Below are positions 5,246-6,773 of a stretch of DNA of 6,773 nt, piece after piece (position 1 is the stretch's first letter; every line of letters starts with the position of its first letter). The position numbers and the translations under genes were made by a program. This stretch comes from Planctomycetota bacterium (GTDB taxonomy: Bacteria; Planctomycetota; UBA1135; UBA2386). The notes under the pieces were generated by a model. It worked only from the letters and a program-made list of their open reading frames with translations. It ran no database searches and was not told where the DNA came from. The stretch is from the NCBI GenBank assembly GCA_023433825.1, contig JAEYTU010000245.1, positions 1 to 6,773 on the forward strand, given 5' to 3'.

Positions 5246-6376
5246 GTGTTCGCACTTGGCGTCGATCGCGCGTTCCGCCGGTTCCGTCGCACCGGCGATC
5301 CCCGGGCGCTGGCTTCGGTCTACGACCGCACGGCGCCGGAACTGCTCGGGCTCGCGCGGCACCTCGCGTCCGTCGAGGCGTCGGCCGAGGACCTGCTGCA
5401 GGCGACGTTCGTGACGGCGATCGAGGCGGCGGCGACGTTCGATCCGCAGCATCGTGTCGTGCCTTGGTTGGTTGGGCCGGTAGTGCCGCGATTCCTCGCG
5501 GGGCGCGACAGTTTTCGGCGTGCGTTCCTCGGCGTTGGCCGTTTGCCGACGGTGTCGCGAGCGGCACGGAAGGCCCCGGCAAGCACTGTCCCATCGCGGC
5601 CCGCGATGTCGGTCTTCGCGCGTAGCGCGAAGACCTTGGGCTGCGGCCCGATCGCGGGCTGCGATGGGATCCTGACGAACCACGCGCGCGCGGCGCGCCG
5701 CCGTGCGCGGCGAGCCGTCGTTGCGGGGCCGCCACGACCGGGCGACGTTGTCGATCCAGGTGCCGAGGTCGAAGCGCGCGAGTGGACGCGAGCACTTGCG
5801 GTGGCCATCGACCGCATCGCCGAGCCGTACCGACCTGTGCTGAGGCTCCATCTGGTGCACGGACTCGACCCGGCTGAGATCGCACGGGTGCTGGAGCGTC
5901 CGGACGGCACGGTGCGCGCGCAGCTGCATCGCGGGCTCGACCGCCTGCGACGTGCGTTGCCGGTCGGGCTGTCGGCCGGCGCCGCGACCGTGCGCGTCGT
6001 CGACGCCGAGTGGGAGACGTTCCCGCGGCTGCGGACGCGACTCGGTGACGATCTGCTCGCAGGGCGGGTCGACGACGCGAGCACGTTGTTTCGCGACGAG
6101 CGGCTCAATCCGGCGGATCGTTACCTGGCGCCGGATCTGCGCCGGACGTTGATTCCGTTCGTCGTCGCAACGGCGCCGGTGCTTCGCGCGGCCGAAGAAC
6201 GGATGCGCGAGGTGGGTCAGCACGAGCACACGGCTGCGATCGCGCAAGGGAAGAGTCGGTTCCGTTCGTTCGTGGAGATCGACGCTGCGAAAACGCCGGA
6301 CCGACGCCGACGGGATGCGGAGGTTCGCGCTCTCGCGGGCGCGGCACCGGACGCACCCGTGTGGTCGCCGCATTAA
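5246..6376 (+). CDS. ECF-type RNA polymerase sigma factor with in-frame insertion and C-terminal extension
   Basis: This 376-residue reading frame matches the ECF-like sigma factors common in planctomycetes. Region 2 covers residues about 7-77 (VDRAFRRFRRTGDPRALASVYDRTAPELL, then AEDLLQATFVTAIEAA.TFDPQHRVVPWLVG). It resumes at 142 with ILTNHARAARRRARRAV. The 64 residues between (78-141) come from a palindromic DNA insertion that splits the region 2.3-2.4 helix, which normally reads the -10 element. Region 4 spans about 183-240 (AIDRIAEPYRPVLRLHLVHGLDPAEIARVLERPDGTVRAQLHRGL), with a clear helix-turn-helix. Residues about 242-376 are an unrecognised extension (VDAEWETFPRLRTRL, LNPADRYLAPDLRRTLIPFVV). 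The start is uncertain: I chose GTG 5246 because homology begins there, while GTG 5210 is in frame with GCAGGG just before it. The frame is open, so the protein may be made, but the split region 2 could impair it. Confidence 0.82.
   Translation: MFALGVDRAFRRFRRTGDPRALASVYDRTAPELLGLARHLASVEASAEDLLQATFVTAIEAAATFDPQHRVVPWLVGPVVPRFLAGRDSFRRAFLGVGRLPTVSRAARKAPASTVPSRPAMSVFARSAKTLGCGPIAGCDGILTNHARAARRRARRAVVAGPPRPGDVVDPGAEVEAREWTRALAVAIDRIAEPYRPVLRLHLVHGLDPAEIARVLERPDGTVRAQLHRGLDRLRRALPVGLSAGAATVRVVDAEWETFPRLRTRLGDDLLAGRVDDASTLFRDERLNPADRYLAPDLRRTLIPFVVATAPVLRAAEERMREVGQHEHTAAIAQGKSRFRSFVEIDAAKTPDRRRRDAEVRALAGAAPDAPVWSPH
5477..5668 (+). repeat. 192-bp structured palindromic element inserted in frame in the sigma gene
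   Basis: The element is 64 codons long and flanked by TGGG on both sides (5473-5476 and 5665-5668), consistent with a 4-bp target duplication. It has two folded modules joined by a 9-base linker. Module A (5476-5580) has nested stems GCCGG/CCGGC (5476-5480, 5576-5580), GTGCCGC/GCGGCAC (5483-5489, 5561-5567), CGCGACA/TGTCGCG (5504-5510, 5553-5559), TCGGC/GCCGA (5515-5519, 5545-5549) and CGGC/GCCG (5530-5533, 5538-5541). An alternative hairpin is CCGCGA-ttcc-TCGCGG (5486-5501). Module B (5590-5668) is an 18-bp stem (5590-5607 with 5651-5668, one G.T pair). It encloses a perfect 11-bp hairpin, GGTCTTCGCGC-gta-GCGCGAAGACC (5611-5635), and a GGGC-tgcg-GCCC hairpin (5638-5649). The right end of module B coincides with the point where sigma homology resumes. 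No transposase or protein domain is encoded. The family is unknown to me; in behaviour it resembles Rickettsia palindromic elements. Confidence 0.8.
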
Positions 6377-6474
6377 GTGTTCGGACGTGCGCCGGGGATG
6401 TTCTGCTTCCGATGCGTCGCGACCAAGTCGAGCAGGCGCTGGTGGTCGCTCACCACACCGACACCGGACGCGCG
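6373..6474 (-). pseudogene. Possible remnant of a gene C-terminus on the - strand
   Basis: On the - strand, 33 codons end at a TAA (6375-6373) and read ...GVVSDHQRLLDLVATHRKQNIPGARPNT. The third codon positions are mostly G or C and the composition looks protein-like, unlike the arginine-rich shadow frames here. The frame is closed upstream by TGA at 6477-6475. It could be the tail of a gene destroyed when the neighbouring insertion sequence arrived, or a very short gene using one of the two GTG codons near 6454. Its stop overlaps the sigma stop codon in the convergent orientation. I do not recognise the family. Confidence 0.3.
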
Positions 6475-6554
6475 TCACGCCGCGATCGCGATGCGCGCCG
6501 GCACTCGTCCGCCCCGTCCGCGTGCGCGGCTACCGCGCCGCAGCCGCGGCGGCT
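6377..6554. other. Spacer between the sigma gene and the insertion sequence
   Basis: These 178 bases hold the - strand remnant described separately and a small stem GTGGT-cgctc-ACCAC near 6441-6455. Beyond these I see no credible gene, RNA or promoter. The + strand frames here are rich in Arg, Ala and Pro and look like GC-driven noise. Confidence 0.5.
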
Positions 6555-6773
6555 ATCAGCCCGTTGAAAAACTCGACTTCGCTCAACCATCGCTAAGGCT
6601 TGGTACGTAGAGACAGCGCGGAGGATTTCGAACGATGGCGCTGGGTAAACGACAGGACGAGAAGCAGCAGGAGTTGTTCGTTGCGGCGACGCAGATGCCG
6701 AGGTCTCCCGGGCATCCGTTCTACAAGCGGATCAACGAACTGCTGCGCGAGTCGAGCTTCGATGCATGGGTGG
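6555..6773 (+). mobile_element. IS1182-like insertion sequence, left end (runs off the window)
   Basis: The sequence CAGCCCGTTGAAAAACTC (6557-6574) has the CGTTGAAAAA core often seen at ends of IS1182/IS5-related elements. It lies about 65 bases upstream of a transposase start, as expected for a left terminal inverted repeat plus leader. The exact boundary and target duplication cannot be fixed, because the right end lies outside the window. The start given is approximate. Confidence 0.6.
6635..6773 (+). CDS. IS1182 family transposase, N-terminal part (partial)
   Basis: The first 46 residues begin MALGKRQDEKQQELFVAA, followed by the hallmark RSPGHPFYKRINELLRESSFDAWV. The 'PGHPFY..LN.LL....FD' block is characteristic of IS1182-type DDE transposases, in which the catalytic DDE triad lies further downstream, beyond this window. 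The start is ATG 6635, with GGAGG at 6620-6624 ten bases upstream. It catalyses DNA cut-and-paste of its own element. Whether the gene is intact cannot be judged here. Confidence 0.85.
   Translation, partial: MALGKRQDEKQQELFVAATQMPRSPGHPFYKRINELLRESSFDAWV

Noticed and set aside
3808..5414. Long open frames of several hundred codons on both strands across the fumarase gene
   Set aside because: They are rich in Arg, Ala and Pro with no recognisable domains. The fumarase frame matches a known enzyme from end to end, so these are shadows of GC-rich coding DNA.
5477..5668. tRNA, group I/II intron or intein as explanation of the insert
   Set aside because: There is no TPsiC-like loop or CCA acceptor, the element is far too short for an autocatalytic intron, and the encoded residues lack intein splice motifs (no N-terminal Cys/Ser and no C-terminal His-Asn).
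5045..6478. Long - strand frame opposite the sigma factor
   Set aside because: Its translation is arginine-rich with no family features, whereas the + strand frame shows clear sigma regions 2 and 4.
6315..6610. Short + strand frames after the sigma gene, running into the insertion sequence end
   Set aside because: Their composition is GC-driven and they cross the proposed insertion sequence boundary.

Overview
The window looks like chromosomal DNA of a GC-rich bacterium, most likely a member of the Planctomycetota. The clue is the sigma factor at 5246-6376: its 'VVPWLVG...ILTNHARAARRRARR...YRPVLRLHL.HGL.P.EIAR.L.RPDGTVR.QLHRGL..LRRALP' architecture is typical of the abundant planctomycetal ECF-like sigma factors. 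This is recognition from memory, not a search.

Left part (1-3435, + strand). The tail of an upstream gene (1-35) is followed by a small sigma-70-like regulator (135-647). Next come two tandem, apparently paralogous small beta-rich proteins (741-1145 and 1159-1485), the second with a strong Shine-Dalgarno overlapping the stop of the first. Then come a cysteine-rich protein with a metzincin-like zinc-protease motif (1580-2566) and a predicted lipoprotein (2599-3435). All five genes point the same way. The part from about 1486 to 2600 is visibly poorer in GC than its surroundings. I recognise no described system here; it could be a transferred accessory cassette under its own sigma factor.

Middle (3436-5111). 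A nested inverted repeat separates the cassette from a convergent, full-length class I [4Fe-4S] fumarate hydratase on the - strand. This is ordinary core metabolism.

Right part (5112-6773). A divergent intergenic region with a 10-bp tandem repeat leads into the ECF sigma factor. Inside the sigma gene, at 5477-5668, sits the most striking object in the window: a 192-bp (64-codon) in-frame insertion made almost entirely of nested perfect palindromes. It includes an 18-bp stem with one G.T pair enclosing a perfect 11-bp hairpin, and it is flanked by a TGGG direct repeat. Removing it restores a contiguous sigma region 2 (WLVG|ILTNHARAARR). It behaves like a Rickettsia-palindromic-element type of selfish or structured repeat that invades coding sequence, here in a very different lineage. 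The sigma protein also has a long unrecognised C-terminal extension. After it come a possible antisense gene remnant and the left end of an IS1182-like insertion sequence, whose transposase runs off the window.
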